The notes under the pieces were generated by a model. That model was given only the letters and a program-made list of their open reading frames with translations, did not search any database and was not told the DNA's origin. A program made the translations under genes and the position numbers. Positions 23,164 to 35,640 of a DNA stretch of 64,000 nt are shown in pieces. The stretch spans positions 10,458,400-10,522,399 of the forward strand of contig NC_037093.1 of NCBI RefSeq assembly GCF_002994745.2, read 5' to 3'. Numbering within the stretch: position 1 is the stretch's first letter; every line of letters begins with the position of its first letter. This stretch comes from Rosa chinensis. Its lineage: Eukaryota; Streptophyta; Magnoliopsida; Rosales; Rosaceae.

Positions 23164-23616
23164 TTGAAAAATACTTATTTTTCACAATTTTAATTTTAGT
23201 TTAATTCAAGTTTCGGTTAGAAGTTGTAAATCATACTTGAATAGTTTTGGAATTCTTGTTTTTAACGTTGACTCTATCTCTACGTCCTCTAGGCGCATCT
23301 TATTACAACACGATGTCTAGGATTGGTCTGGATACGAGAAGTGTTTTCAAGTGAGCTTTGTCTCCACCAAAATCGTTCCTTACCTACCTGGTCGTGTTGG
23401 AAAGGAGTTACCGAACGACGTAGAGAGAAAGTTTTTGTTAACGATTAGAATTCTATTTCTTTTCTAACTTGATTTACGAGTTCTAGTTGAAATAAAATTT
23501 GTTTTGTGTTAGTTTTTCATAATTTCGTCCCTTACATTTATTTCCCCTTGTTTTTCGTTTTTTTCTTAGGGTTCTAACGCCATTCTTGTTTGTTCCTCAG
23601 GCACTTCAACTCGTTT

Positions 23617-24306
23617 ATGCATACAAGGAAAAATCCAAAAGGCGAGCTTGTTCCTTTTGATCCTGAACTTCTGAAAACAATTCGAAGCAAAAACAAGTTG
23701 AAGGAAGCAAGCTCGTCTTCACCAAAAGAAGAAGAAGAAGTGTACGACATCTCATCACTCTTTCAAGAGCAAGTTTCAACGCCAACACCTCCACCAATGG
23801 CTCTCACCATTAGGCAACTTTCAACTTCTGTGATTCCACCAGGTGGTGTCCCCACTTGTATAACCTACCCTGATGCAGTTGAAGGAGCAACAGCTGACTT
23901 TGAGTTGAAGTCTGGGCTACTTCATCGTCTTCCTACATTCCATGGACACTCTATGGAAGATCCCAATCAGCATTTAATGGAGTTTCAGTTCATTTGCACA
24001 AGCATGAAGCCACAAGGAGCTGATGAGCAAATCTTGAAGTTGAAAGCCTTCCCATTTTCGTTGGCTGACAAGGCAAAGCAATGGCTTTATGAGTTGCCAA
24101 GTGGACGCATCACATCTTGGGCAGACATGATGAAAGCATTTTTGGAAAAATATTTCCCTACATCTCGGATCATCATGCTTAGGAAGAAGATAAGTGGAAT
24201 TCAACAAGGGCAAGATGAGTCCTATGCAGAGTATTATGAAAGGTTCAAAACTCTCATCACTCAATGCCCTCAACATGGCATGAAGAATGAGACCTTGCTC
24301 ACTTGA
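23617..24306 (+). pseudogene. Athila gag N-terminal part, ends at an in-frame TGA
   Basis: The capsid-forming Gag starts at ATG 23617 (MHTRKNPKGELVPFDPELL). The frame is open a little further upstream without an ATG, and an AG (TTGTTCCTCAG) just before could be a splice acceptor. The retrotransposon gag domain is clear (LADKAKQWLYELPSG, WADMMKAFLEKYFPTSR, then QGQDESYAEYYERFKTL). After 229 codons a TGA at 24304-24306 stops it. The same frame continues immediately as Gag-Pol, so this is a single nonsense codon in an otherwise intact polyprotein. Readthrough cannot be excluded, but mutation is simpler. Confidence 0.85.
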
Positions 24307-27300
24307 TTCTATGATGGTCTCACCAACTTGGAAAGAGATATGCTCGATGCAGCTTCAGGAGGATCATTTGTTGACAAGGAACCTGCAGCTGGAATGATCT
24401 TAATTGAGAATAGGGCCCTGAATCAACAACAATATGGCGGTTCCAAGTCCACCCATACACGTGAAAAAGTTAATGAGGTAAGTACATTGGTTCAATTGGA
24501 AGATAAAATTAACAGGCTTACTTCTATTGTTTCTCAGGGAATGAAGGGACAAGTTATGGTATGTGGAGTGTGCTCAATGCAAGGGCATATGTCTGATCAA
24601 TGCCCTCAACTCATGGAAGGAGGAAACTTTGAAGGTGTCAACGCCCTAGGGTTCCAACAAGGGTACCAACGTCCAAGGAATGACCCATATTCTAACACCT
24701 ACAACCCTGGATGGAGGGATCACCCCAATTTTCGTTGGAAGGACAATGAAAACGCCCAACCAGCTTCTCAAGCCTTCAATCAACGTCCTCCAGGCTTCTT
24801 CCCAAAGCCACAGGCTCCTCTAAACTCTAATCCTTCGAATTCTTCATCTTCTTCTTCTAATAACTATGATGAGATTATAAAAACTTTAACTGTTTCTACT
24901 CAGACTTTGTTGCAGAACCAAAATCAAATGCAAAATCAAACCAACAATTTGATGCAAGGTCAGAATCTCATGCAAAAGAGGATGGACGCAATGGAGAAAC
25001 AGCTTGGTCACGTGGTTGATTTTATGACAAAAGGCCCTGAAGGTGGTAAGCTGCCAAGTAATACTATTCCAAATCCAAAGGGGGGCTTTGAATCTGCCAA
25101 TGCCATCACCACTAGAAGTGGAAGGATCATCAATGACGTCCCCAAGGCACAAATGCACACCACCGTGCACATTGATGAAGAACAGGAAACACCAATTTCG
25201 AAGAGGAAGGAAAACAATGGCCCAGCGACTTCCAGGATTGAAACTGACTTAGCAATCCCAGACCCTGCTACGTCCAGGATTGAAGGCTCATTGCAATCCC
25301 CAACAAAACCAGAAACCAAAGGTAAAGTGTCTAACTCTTCAATTCCGGTTAATACTAATGCTTTCCTTTCTCCTATGCCTTTTCCTCGCAGATTTGCTAA
25401 GTCCAAACAAGAAGAAAGCGACATGGCTGTTTTGGATACCTTTAAAAAGGTGCAAGTCAACATTCCCCTTCTTGAAGCTATAAAGCAAGTGCCCAAATAT
25501 GCAAAATTTTTGAAGGAACTTTGTACAACAAGAAGGAGAATTCGAGAAAAGGAGGTTGTGAAGGTGAATGAGAATGTCTCAGCTGTTATTCAAAGGAAAC
25601 TTCCCCCAAAATGCAAAGATCCTGGAAGCTTCACCATTCCTTGCGTTATTGGTAACACTAGATTTGAGAATGCCATGTTAGATCTAGGTGCATCTATAAA
25701 TGTTATGCCTTATTCTGTTTATGCATCTTTAGGTCTAGGTACACTTAAAACTGATAACGTAATTATTCAATTGGCGGATAGATCTAAGGCCTTTCCGAAA
25801 GGATTGTTGGAAGATGTGCTTGTGCAGGTTAATCACTTGATCTTTCCCGCGGATTTTTATATCTTGGACATGGAGGAATCCACCATAAACCCAACGCCAC
25901 TTTTGTTGGGTAGACCTTTCATGCGGACTGTTAGGACAAAAATTGACGTCTATGCTGGCTCTCTAACCATGGAATTTGATGGAGATGTGATAGGATTCAA
26001 CATCTTTGAGGCTATGAGGTATCCAATTGAATTTGATTCATGTTTTTCTATTGACATACTTGATACTCTTGCACAGAAGGTTTTGGAAGCAATAAGAGAA
26101 GATACGTTGATCACAACCATTGAGCAAGGCGTTGGTTACACCCATGATGGCGTCATAATTCCCATGAAGAAACTTCAGGAAACGTTGGACCCTCAAATAT
26201 TTGAGGACGTTTCTTCCGTTGAAACTCATCTACGTTATGAAGGTAAACCTCCTTCCCCTTTGTCAATTCAGTTATCTACTAATAAACCTCTTCCTTCAGT
26301 GATTCAGGCCCCTACACTTGAACTCAAACCATTACCGGATCATTTGAAGTATGTTTATTTGGGAGATGACAAAACATTGCCTGTCATAGTCTCATCCAAG
26401 TTGACGCCATCTCAAGAAGAAGAACTTGTTAAAGTGCTAAAGAAACACAAGACTGCAATTGGATGGACATTAGCTGACATCAAGGGAATAAGCCCCACCA
26501 CTTGTGTGCATCGAATTCTTCTTGAGGAGGGTGCCAAACCAACTAGAGAGGCTCAACGTCGTCTTAACCCTCCAATGATGGAAGTTGTGAAAAAGGAAGT
26601 CATCAAATTGCTCGATTGTGGCGTCATATACCCTATTTCAGACAGTAAATGGGTCTCACCAGTCCAAGTTGTGCCAAAGAAATCCGGAATTACGGTCGTG
26701 AAGAATGAAGAGAATGAACTTGTGCCCCAAAGAACCGTGACTGGCCATAGAGTCTGCATCGATTATAGGAAGCTTAACGCCACCACCAGGAAAGACCACT
26801 TCCCTTTACCCTTCATCGATCAAATGCTTGAAAGGTTAGCTGGTCATTCTTTTTATTGTTTCCTTGATGGTTATTCTGGTTATAATCAAATATGCATAGC
26901 TCAAGAGGATCAAGAGAAAACAACTTTCACTTGTCCTTTTGGCACTTTTGCTTACCGTCGAATGCCATTTGGACTTTGCAATGCCCCAGGTACGTTTCAA
27001 AGATGCATGCTCAGTATTTTTTCTGATTATATTGAGAAAATAATTGAAGTTTTCATGGATGATTTTAGTGTTTTTGGTGATAGCTTCGAAAATTGCTTAG
27101 GAAACCTAGAATTAATCTTGAAACGTTGCATTGAAACTAACCTTGTTTTAAATTGGGAAAAATGTCACTTCATGGTTGCTCAAGGTATTGTTCTAGGGCA
27201 TATTGTTTCTTCTAGGGGAATAGAAGTAGATAAAGCTAAAGTTGATCTTGTTCGCTACTTACCCTCCCCCACTTCTGTGAGAGAGGTTCGTTCTTTTCTT

Positions 27301-29220
27301 GGACATGCAGGATTTTACAGACGCTTTATCAAGGACTTCTCCAAAATTGCAAGACCCCTATGTCGACTTTTGCAAAAGGAGGTGACGTTTGAATGGAATG
27401 CGGACTGCCAAGTTGCGTTTGAACAATTAAAGGAGCTTTTGACCTCTGCTCCTATCATGCTTCCTCCGGATTGGTCCTTACCATTTGAGCTCATGTGTGA
27501 TGCTTCTGATTATGCAGTAGGCGCAGTGCTTGGCCAAAGAAAAGAGAAAAAGCCTTATGCCATCTACTACGCCTCTCGGACTTTGAATGATGCTCAATTG
27601 AATTATTCGACTACAGAAAAAGAATTATTAGCTGTTGTTTTTGCTTTGGATAAATTTAGATCTTATTTACTTCAAACTAAAGTTGTTATTTATACTGATC
27701 ATGCAGCTTTGAAGTATTTACTCTCAAAGAAGGAAGCGAAACCGAGGCTAATTCGATGGATTCTTCTTCTACAAGAATTTGATGTCGAAATTAAGGACAA
27801 AAAGGGGAGTGAAAATGTTGTTGCAGATCATTTGAGCCGCCTTGTACATGGTGAGGACGCCATACCTCTTATGGAAACTTTTCCGGATGAACAACTCTTC
27901 GGAATTGAGGTAAGTGAACCTTGGTATGCAGACATAGTCAATTTCTTAGTCACTAAAAAAATTCCAAACACGCTGTCAAGCTCTATGCATGCAAAACTTA
28001 AAAAGAATGCTAGGCAATATGTTTGGGATGATCCTTATCTTTGGAAATTTTGTGCGGATGGTATAATTCGACGTTGCGTGCCTGAAAGGGAGTTTACTCA
28101 TATCTTGACATTTTGCCATTCTGAAAATTGTGGGGGTCATTTTGGTTCTAAGAAAACTGCTCTTAAGGTGTTGGAATCTGGTTTTTATTGGCCTAGTTTA
28201 TTTAAGGATGCTTATGCTTTTCGTATGACATGTGATAGATGCCAAAGAACCGGAAACATAGGACCTAAAAATCAAATGCCTTTAACTAATGTTTTGGTTG
28301 TTGAAATTTTTGATGTTTGGGGTATCGATTTTATGGGACCTTTTCCTTCATCTCAAGGTTTTCTTTATATTCTTCTCGCTGTGGATTATGTCTCAAAATG
28401 GGTGGAAGCACAAGCCACCCGGACTAATGATTCCAAAGTTGTTGCAGATTTTCTTCGATCTAATATTTTCTCTAGGTTTGGAATGCCTCGAGCAATCATA
28501 AGTGATGGAGGATCGCACTTCTGCAATAGATCAATTGAAGCCTTGCTTAGAAAGTATAATGTGACGCACAAGGTGTCAACGCCATATCATCCACAAACTA
28601 GTGGACAAGCAGAAGTGTCAAATCGTGAAATCAAGAAGATTTTGGAGAAAACAGTTAGCCCCAGTCGCAAGGATTGGAGTCAAAGGCTAGATGATGCCTT
28701 GTGGGCGTACCGGACAGCGTATAAGACGCCAATAGGAATGAGTCCCTTTAGGTTGGTGTATGGAAAAGCTTGCCATCTACCCGTGGAATTGGAACATCGA
28801 GCTTGGTGGGCTGTGAAGAGCTTTAATATGGATTTAGATGACGCTGGGATTCATAGAAAGCTTCAAGTGAATGAGTTGGAAGAACTACGTAATGATGCGT
28901 ACGAGAGTTCCCGGATTTATAAAGAGAAAACTAAGGCCTTTCATGACAAGATGATTCGTGGGAAAACATTCATAGCAGGCCAAAAAGTTTTATTGTTTCA
29001 CTCTCGTCTCAAACTCTTTCCCGGTAAGCTTCGCTCACGATGGGTTGGTCCTTTTGTTGTTACTTACGTTTTTCCCCACGGAGCTGTGCAAATTCGAAGT
29101 GAGCAAACAGGCCATGAGTTCAAGGTGAATGGCCATCGATTGAAGCCATACTACGCAGCCTTTAAGGAGAGCAACGTAGAGGAAGAAGACCTTCATGACA
29201 CACCTCCTCTCATAGATTAA
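24307..29220 (+). CDS. Athila Gag C-terminus and Pol polyprotein
   Basis: In frame with gag across the TGA; the first ATG after it is at 24328, giving 1,630 residues. From that ATG: zinc knuckle [14 protein letters not shown] (79-92), a Q/N/S-rich linker, aspartic protease with MLDLGAS (about 450-456; DLG instead of the common DSG or DTG), reverse transcriptase with FMDD (909-912), RNase H starting near [13 protein letters not shown], then integrase. The integrase has a zinc-binding H..H..C..C segment ending CDRCQ and catalytic D1334, D1393 and E1429, that is D-58-D-35-E, followed by a C-terminal domain. Catalytic positions are all present. The enzymes copy the RNA to DNA and insert it. This uninterrupted frame agrees with the near-identical LTRs. 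Confidence 0.92.
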   Translation, partial: FYDGLTNLERDMLDAASGGSFVDKEPAAGMILIENRALNQQQYGGSKSTHTREKVNEVSTLVQLEDKINRLTSIVSQGMKGQVMVCGVCSMQGHMSDQCPQLMEGGNFEGVNALGFQQGYQRPRNDPYSNTYNPGWRDHPNFRWKDNENAQPASQAFNQRPPGFFPKPQAPLNSNPSNSSSSSSNNYDEIIKTLTVSTQTLLQNQNQMQNQTNNLMQGQNLMQKRMDAMEKQLGHVVDFMTKGPEGGKLPSNTIPNPKGGFESANAITTRSGRIINDVPKAQMHTTVHIDEEQETPISKRKENNGPATSRIETDLAIPDPATSRIEGSLQSPTKPETKGKVSNSSIPVNTNAFLSPMPFPRRFAKSKQEESDMAVLDTFKKVQVNIPLLEAIKQVPKYAKFLKELCTTRRRIREKEVVKVNENVSAVIQRKLPPKCKDPGSFTIPCVIGNTRFENAMLDLGASINVMPYSVYASLGLGTLKTDNVIIQLADRSKAFPKGLLEDVLVQVNHLIFPADFYILDMEESTINPTPLLLGRPFMRTVRTKIDVYAGSLTMEFDGDVIGFNIFEAMRYPIEFDSCFSIDILDTLAQKVLEAIREDTLITTIEQGVGYTHDGVIIPMKKLQETLDPQIFEDVSSVETHLRYEGKPPSPLSIQLSTNKPLPSVIQAPTLELKPLPDHLKYVYLGDDKTLPVIVSSKLTPSQEEELVKVLKKHKTAIGWTLADIKGISPTTCVHRILLEEGAKPTREAQRRLNPPMMEVVKKEVIKLLDCGVIYPISDSKWVSPVQVVPKKSGITVVKNEENELVPQRTVTGHRVCIDYRKLNATTRKDHFPLPFIDQMLERLAGHSFYCFLDGYSGYNQICIAQEDQEKTTFTCPFGTFAYRRMPFGLCNAPGTFQRCMLSIFSDYIEKIIEVFMDDFSVFGDSFENCLGNLELILKRCIETNLVLNWEKCHFMVAQGIVLGHIVSSRGIEVDKAKVDLVRYLPSPTSVREVRSFLGHAGFYRRFIKDFSKIARPLCRLLQKEVTFEWNADCQVAFEQLKELLTSAPIMLPPDWSLPFELMCDASDYAVGAVLGQRKEKKPYAIYYASRTLNDAQLNYSTTEKELLAVVFALDKFRSYLLQTKVVIYTDHAALKYLLSKKEAKPRLIRWILLLQEFDVEIKDKKGSENVVADHLSRLVHGEDAIPLMETFPDEQLFGIEVSEPWYADIVNFLVTKKIPNTLSSSMHAKLKKNARQYVWDDPYLWKFCADGIIRRCVPEREFTHILTFCHSENCGGHFGSKKTALKVLESGFYWPSLFKDAYAFRMTCDRCQRTGNIGPKNQMPLTNVLVVEIFDVWGIDFMGPFPSSQGFLYILLAVDYVSKWVEAQATRTNDSKVVADFLRSNIFSRFGMPRAIISDGGSHFCNRSIEALLRKYNVTHKVSTPYHPQTSGQAEVSNREIKKILEKTVSPSRKDWSQRLDDALWAYRTAYKTPIGMSPFRLVYGKACHLPVELEHRAWWAVKSFNMDLDDAGIHRKLQVNELEELRNDAYESSRIYKEKTKAFHDKMIRGKTFIAGQKVLLFHSRLKLFPGKLRSRWVGPFVVTYVFPHGAVQIRSEQTGHEFKVNGHRLKPYYAAFKESNVEEEDLHDTPPLID

Positions 29221-31987
29221 AAGCATTCACTACGTCTGGCTGAAGACTTTAAACCAAGCGCTTCTTGGGAGGCAACCCAAGGGATGTTTTCTTTGCTTTC
29301 TTTGTTTTCTATTTAGTTCCTTTTTATGTTTTTCGTTTGTGTGCAGGTCATAGAGTTGTAGAGAGGTGTGAAAAGTGTTCCTTCTGTAAAACAGAGTACT
29401 GACCGTACAGTCCGTCTACTTTAGACAACTACCGTTTTTAGCTCAGAAGGGACCAGACGACGTGCCATATATGAATCGAAAGATATTTGAGTCTAGTTTC
29501 TGTAAGTTTTTACAGAACTGGATTCGGAGTTTATATGTGTTCCCAGTTCCAGTTTGAATGCAGCAAGGTCAGCCCAGGAAAACAGAAAACTGCGCAGTTG
29601 TGTCACAGAAAAAGAAAAACTGGGCATATTTCCGTGGATGAAATGAGGAGTTCTTTACATGGACTCAAAGCTCTATATGTATACTACCTTCAGACCAAAA
29701 ATCTCGTCCATTGACCCAGTGATGCTCCCGGAATAAAGGTTTGAGTGGGTAAAGGTCACTTTGCCCGGATTTCTGTTCCAATTTCTGTTTTTTCTCTAAC
29801 TTTATAGGGCTATAACTTTCAAACCGCTTGGAGTTAGGAAGTGTTCCACATATGCACAGAAAGCTCGCAATGTCCACTTTCACCCCCAAGTGGTATAATC
29901 GTCATCTGAAGCTGCATAAAAACATTATGGAACCTGGACCATGGGCTGCCGGCACAAACTTCTGGTTTCCTAAGATGCAACAAGACTTCGCACGGAGCTT
30001 ACGTTAGGAAGTCAAGACCTTATGGTCTTGAGGTTGGGGTCTTTTGTTGTCCTCTCCAAAGGTCGTGAGCATTGGGAGGTCTACAAGGGGGAGCTTTTCT
30101 ATCAACCTTCTCACCTTTCTTCTTTTTGATTTCCCTTCTTTACACTTCTATTATGCATTGTTTGATTTAGTTTTCCATACATTGAGGGCAATGTATGATT
30201 CAAGTGTGGGGGAAGGGAATTTGAGTCTTACTTGAAAAAAAAAAAAAAAAAAAAAATTTCGTTAGTTATGTTCCTTCTTTTAGTATTTTTAGTTCTTGTT
30301 TTTGTTTTGTTTTTCGAGTCTTAGGTTGCTTTCAACTGTCTAGGATGAACTTAATCTCTGAAATTATGGATAAAAGAGGATCACAATATTGAGATGATGT
30401 TAAAATAATTCTTTGGTTAATTATGATATATACAAAGCATATGAATGTGTAGTAGATGTGGTTTTTGTTGACCTTGGTACAGAATTATGAGCATGTTGAT
30501 GATGAGTGTGATTCATAATAACCCTTGTGAGAACTTGAGCCTATTTTCCATTCTTTGTGAGTGTTTATTGAAAAATTATACTCTTATTTTTTTTGACGAT
30601 GCTTAGTGATCTCATTATCTTTCTCCTTGATTGACTGCTTGCCACAGATTAAGTTTGACGGACTCTAGAGATTACTAGAACTTGCTCTTGTACTGGTCGA
30701 AACTTTTATCAATACATGTCTCTGATTCTGGAAAGGATAAAGGCACCTAGGAAATTCCACCAAAGCCAAAAATAGCCTGTGTCCATATTTGTGCCCGTCG
30801 TGGGACTCCCATAGTTTAACCCCTTTGAGCCTACATTTAAACCATTTTCTTTCGTCACCCTCAAAATCATAACCTTTAAACCTTAGTATAGTTATATCCC
30901 CACCCTTGTTCTAAAGATTTAGTGGAGCTAATTCATGAGACAGACATGATTTTGAAGGCACTACAAAAGAGATGATGAGAAAGAATAAGTGTGGGGGAAA
31001 GACTTGTCCATGAGAAAGAAGAAGAAAAATATATGTATGCCGAAAAAAAAAAAAAAAAAAAAGTATGTATGGCAACGAAAGAAAAAAAGAAAAGAAAAAA
31101 AGAGTGCAAGTATGTGTGGATTTTAGTCCCCCCATTGTGGATAAGGAGTTTGTTTTGAAGTGAAGGCCTAAGTTCGATGAATTTGGTCTTTGTCCTATTT
31201 CACAAGTGTTTGAAGGAATGTTAGAATGAAGCAAGGGTCCAACACAATGACATCCGGCTCTCAATAATGACACACAAGAAGCTTCAACGTTGCAAGATGC
31301 CTTGGTGACTAGAAGAAGACGTCTCAATGCTTCAATGAAAGCTCCGCTAGGTTTTTAGAACACTTTGTGGTTTTTCCTTACCCTTTCGTTTCTTTAAACC
31401 CCTAAACCTTGGCCCCATTACAACCTTGAAGTAAGACCTCTTTGATCCTTAAGATGGGCAGCCTTTGATCTGTGGAGATTGGTTACAAGAGTTGAGCATA
31501 TGGTTCGGTCCGTCCGGCAAGTAGTTGGTATCCTTCATGAGATCGTAAAAGAAAAAAAAAAAAATGCATATATTTCGACATAGCCTTTCTTCCTTTATAT
31601 GTGAGCTTTTTGTTTGTCGAAAATATTATTATCTCTCACATATATTTGAGTGAAAAAGCTTTTAAGCATTAGCCTTGATCTGAGAGAAGAAAGAGTGGTG
31701 AATCCTGTGAGGTTTGAATCATACTTGTTGGATACATGCTAAGCTCCACCCATCACCATTGTCACATCCGTGTCTTACATGCTTATATGTGGAATATATG
31801 TTTTAATTAACTCTTGAATTACTTATGATTGATTCTTGGTTGCATGCTAATCTTGATGCTATGAAAGTAAGAGATTACTGAGACAACAATGTTGAAGGCA
31901 TAGTTTGTTTTGTGTTTTGAGTCCTTGTTTTATTTTCTTTGTTTTGATTTTACTAAGGGACTAGCAAAAGCTAAGTGTGGGGGAATT
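29221..31987 (+). other. Athila long 3' non-coding region
   Basis: About 2.8 kb between pol and the 3' LTR, where many Athila elements keep an envelope-like frame. None is recognisable here. It contains A-runs (30235-30256, 31043-31062, about 31551-31563) and three copies of a polypurine-tract-like sequence AAGTGTGGGGGAA (30202, 30987, 31973), of which only the last abuts the LTR. Confidence 0.8.
31973..31987 (+). promoter_or_regulatory. Polypurine tract
   Basis: AAGTGTGGGGGAATT immediately before the 3' LTR start at 31988. This is the primer for plus-strand DNA synthesis. Confidence 0.8.
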
Positions 31988-34086
31988 TGATAGGAGCATA
32001 AATGCGACGAATATAGTGTGAAATCCCTTACACTTTTCTTAGCTATTTCCTTTAAAAAGTCAGTTTTAACTTTGTTTTCTTTTTAGGTAGTTCGTGAAGT
32101 GATTCAAGAGAAATAAGAGCTGAAAGGGAGCAACGAAGCCATGAAACATGAAGTACTGATGCAGAGGACCAAGTTTGATCAACCATTTGGCCAGAAATTA
32201 CAAGGAAAGTCCACGGAATTCATTGTGCAAAACAGTTGCTGCAAAGCAGAAAACTGCAGTTTCAGAATCAGCTTTCTGGGAACGGTTTTGAGGAGAAATT
32301 ATTGCATCATTACAGCTTCACATTTGAAGAAAGGACCAGCGATCCTTGAAGACATGATGTTATACTTCAACTACAGCCAAAGAACAGGTCAAAATCATCA
32401 ACGAGGCAGTAGGAAATCAAAGTCGAAGTATGCTTCCCGATAAGGCAGAAACTGTCAGCTTTTCACGAAGCTTTTTGAGAGATCTTTTCCGGCGATTTTC
32501 TTGGAGTTTTTCCAGAAGGTTATCGATCATTCTAGATGATATGATGTCATAGAACACGTGGGAGTCAAGAACCATCCAGAAACTTGTCAAGACGAAGTCG
32601 TTCCTTGTCCAAGAAGGAAGCTTCAGAGTAAGAAATCGAAACCTAGTCGAAACAGGACTGTTTGGCAGAAATCTTTTGTGGACGAATTTTGGGGGCATTT
32701 TTGGAAGGTTATTGCTGCTGCAAACATGAAGGAGAGTCCTAGAATGATTCCTCAAGATTTTGGGAAGATTACTAAGGCTTGAAAATCATTTAATTATGCA
32801 CCAAGTAGAGTGATCCTCAAGCAATTAGGAGAGGCTTTCAAAGCAGAATTGGGAAAGGAAACTAGGGCTGTGTATTCTATATATATAGAGCAGTATAACA
32901 CGTTGAGACACACCATCCTACAGCGCCTCTTAAGCTCCTAACCCTAGCACACAAAGTCTCAAAAATTCCCAAGTCTTCAAGAAGGAAAAACCGTGCACAT
33001 CACCATCCATCTCCATCAAGCTCCTGCCGTGCCCCATCTTGAAGGATTGCCTGCATCTAAGGCTGCCTAAAAGTGAATTCGTGGCTCTCATACTCTGCTC
33101 TTTACGGTTTTTATCCTCTTGTAATCGAATACTCATGCTTTTAATTGTTGAATTTAAGACCATGTGTGGCTAGTTATTTTTGTTAGGGGCGAGGTTTGAA
33201 GCCCCAATTATGCAGAACATATGTTTGATTAAACTTAGTTTCTTGATCTATGGTGTGGGTTGGTTGTTTATCTCTGATTGATTGAAAACTTTTGCATGTG
33301 TATGTTTTATGGTCGCGAACATAGGATTTATGCATGTAATTGGAGCTAGGTTTAGAAAATAATTCACCTAATCGTTTTGTTTTCTAATCCACAAGTATGC
33401 AAGGCTTTGAACAAAAGTTGATGTTTTAAACAACTAGAAGAGCATGCTAGGTAGGCGTTCCACACTAGACTGCAACTCTATAATCAATCGTTTCCATGAG
33501 ATCTTAATGCTTCAAATATGTTGACACTATATGTGTTGTTGATAGGATAGCGTTCTATACCTTGATTGCATGTTTGATAGGCTTAGCTATTGTGCGTTCA
33601 CGTAGACTAAGTAATTAGGGAAACATTAATAAGGGACATGATCTGCTCCGACTTGTTTCTTGGTTGATTTCTGTTCACACCTTAGTAATTGAAACTAGGT
33701 TAACTTAACATTGTTCGAAAGTAATTGGTGGTGGATTTCCGAGTCTCTAACGTCTTCTCCATATTGTTTTTCAACTTAAAATTCGAAATTGCTTTCTTTG
33801 TTTTCCTTTAATTTTCGTAAAACTTAAAAACCCCCAAAACATTTACTTTTTTCCTTTCTTCTTTTATTTCGTTGCTTCCTCTCTCCTTTTCCCTATTCTA
33901 CGTTTGTTTTCCTTTCTTTTAGTTAGTTTCTTTGTTTTGTGTTCTTTGTTAGTTTAGCTTAGTTTATTTTTCTTTGTGATTAATTGGTTACCCTCAATCC
34001 TTGGCATCGAACGATCCTTGCTTACTCTATATTGCTAACGACTACATCTTGCAGGGTTAAGTTGAGCGCTTGTTTTTAGCGTATCA
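31988..34086 (+). repeat. Athila 3' LTR
   Basis: 2,099 bp, the same length as the 5' LTR. Only one difference was noticed by eye (A at 32312 for C at 21364). The TATA box is repeated at 32878-32887. TSD ATTAG follows. Confidence 0.95.
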
Positions 34087-34553
34087 ATTAGCAAATGGTC
34101 GCAACCTCCAAGTGGCAGTAACGTATCTGCTCTTGGTAGGCGGCGAGTTCCTTACTTGGTCAAATGGTCGCTGCTTCCTAGTGGCAGGGTGAAACTTAGT
34201 GTCACTGGATGTATTTTCTAGTGGCAACATGATGGGAAAGCTGTGTGTATGAAAATTATGCTTTGCTGTAATCGAGTTGCAGACCGAGTTATCTTTTTGT
34301 TGAGTCACCACTGTGTGACCTGTGTTAAAGCAGATAGAGTCGCTAGTACAGTGCTCTTTGCTAGTTGGTGCTTAGTTGAATGCAGTTGTTTAGTTGAGAC
34401 TCATGATAGTATTTCAGGATGTTCTCTAAGTGCGTATTGTAATCAGGGGTTTTGGCTTAATATCCCCCCCCTTGTATTCGACAGTTTCATTAATCAAGGC
34501 TTGAGATGCACCACCCTCTATTCAAAAAAAAAAAAAAAGTGTACATTTTAGCG

Positions 34554-35002
34554 ATTTAGCTTGTAAGTGTTAAGAGAGAGAGAGGAAAGAAAAAAAAAAA
34601 AACTTGTAACAGTAGCAGAGTAAGTGTTGAGAGAGAAAGAGAAAGACGAAAAAAAAAAAACTCGTAACAGTGGCATAGTTAAGCAATATAAAAGTACCTG
34701 GAGCTAGCCTATTCCTATTACTTGGGCCCGCCTCTTGTCCATGGTCACTTTACATTTTCCATGGTTAGTTGCTTTCCCTAAGCATGTGCTTGCTGCCGTG
34801 CCAAATAGGCTTGATGTTGTGTAGAACTTATCGATTGTCGCCATTTTTGATGGCTAGCACGTGCACGCTCTCTATGATCTAAAGGTGTCGTGCCTGTTCC
34901 TATAAAAATATAATAAATTATTAATATATTTCCAAAAGTATTGCTCCATTCATCTCTCTTTCTATACTTTTCAGTGGAAGATAACAAAAAGATCTTTAGC
35001 AA
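34554..35002 (-). pseudogene. Probable first coding block of the Helitron protein
   Basis: The minus-strand frame 34778-35002 contains the basic stretch DHRERARASHQKWRQSISST followed by QHQAYLARQQAHA. This resembles the arginine-rich N-terminal blocks of plant Helitron proteins and is in the right place and orientation to precede the block at 19930-20166. The LINE-like element would then have landed in an intron or between coding blocks. The stretch 34554-34777 holds purine-rich repeats (GAGAGAGAGAGG plus A-runs, twice) and no gene. A candidate 5' end of this Helitron, read on the minus strand as TACTATTATAATATAAA, lies near 35090-35110 but is unproven. Confidence 0.5.
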
Positions 35003-35106
35003 AATGGGTAGAAAGTAAATTACAAATTTTCATATTATGTTATTTTCTTTTAGTTTGAATTGTGTTGATACCTGACATTTATATTTATATTTATATTATA
35101 ATAGTA

Positions 35107-35640
35107 TCTTTATTTATTATTATTATTTTTTAAAGGGGTTTGGAACCCAGCCAAGCTGGGAGGCTCATCCCCACGCCTGACTTATTATATTAAAAGTAGA
35201 ATTGTGCAAAGAGGGGGATATAACACCTTGACCTCTAGCACTTGTACAGAAATCCTCATAGAGTACATCCTGGATAATCACAGGAGCCTCCTCTAACCAA
35301 ATATCACCTAGATAATTAAGACTAACAAGATGAGCCAATCTATGGGCTACACCATTTGCTTCACGGAAAATATGCCTAATCTGAATAGAGTGAAAATATG
35401 TCAAATATGACTTACAATCATCGATAATACGCCCTATTTCAGATCGGTCTGCCACATTTTGTTGTAATGCAGCCACCACGAGTGAGCAATCACTCTCAAG
35501 GTCAAAAGCATCCCAATATTGGTGAATTGCCAACAGAACTCCAGCCCTACAAGCCTCCGCATCCCAATATTGGTGAAAATAGAAAAGTTTCTAATTGCTA
35601 ATTTCAGAAAACACATTCAATTTCAGTCTCCCTACCAAGT
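35107..35640 (-). mobile_element. LINE 3' fragment with RNase H-like domain
   Basis: A minus-strand frame (35165 to about 35570) encodes the RNase H-like domain that plant LINEs carry after reverse transcriptase. Motifs are EACRAGVLLAIHQYWDAF, then LESDCSLVVAALQQ and HIFREANGVAHRLAHL. Its 3' end is a tail of A and AAT repeats (35107-35135 on the plus strand). The segment downstream of the coding part matches the common plant LINE tail that ends in GCCTCCCAGCTTGGCTGGG. 5'-truncated: no reverse transcriptase. A 19-bp sequence (GCATCCCAATATTGGTGAA) is repeated at 35508 and 35560, so the 5' part of the domain carries a small duplication. Confidence 0.75.

Larger units (their letters stand above)
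21040..34086 (+). mobile_element. Athila-type Ty3-gypsy LTR retrotransposon, nearly intact and young
   Basis: Complete element with TSD ATTAG (21035-21039 and 34087-34091), two 2,099-bp LTRs starting TGATAGGAGC and ending GCGTATCA, a primer-binding site and polypurine tract in the expected places, and a long gag-pol. The lineage call rests on the tRNA-Asp-like primer site, the FMDDFSVFG reverse transcriptase box and the long non-coding 3' region. The LTRs have the same length, and I found one difference (C at 21364, A at 32312), implying a very recent insertion. gag carries one nonsense codon. No envelope-like frame is recognisable between pol and the 3' LTR. Confidence 0.93.
20249..34553 (+). 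mobile_element. LINE-like insertion, itself split by Athila
   Basis: TGTACATTTTAGCG occurs at 20249-20262 and 34540-34553. The second copy follows a 15-base A-run (34524-34538), giving a 14-bp target duplication plus poly-A tail, as in target-primed insertion. After removing the Athila element (21040-34086) and one copy of its TSD, the LINE-like element is about 1.2 kb: a GC-rich 5' part (20263-21039) and a 3' part (34092-34539). A motif near the break, TCTTGGTAGGCGGCGAGTTC, appears on both sides (about 21011 and 34132), so the element has an internal repeat. No reverse transcriptase is present. Open frames such as 20399-21073 follow from GC-rich composition and are not supported as genes. 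Confidence 0.82.

Noticed and set aside
29487..31327. Envelope-like gene of Athila
   Set aside because: Looked for because Athila elements often have one. Only short frames with no signal peptide plus transmembrane pattern that I would trust.
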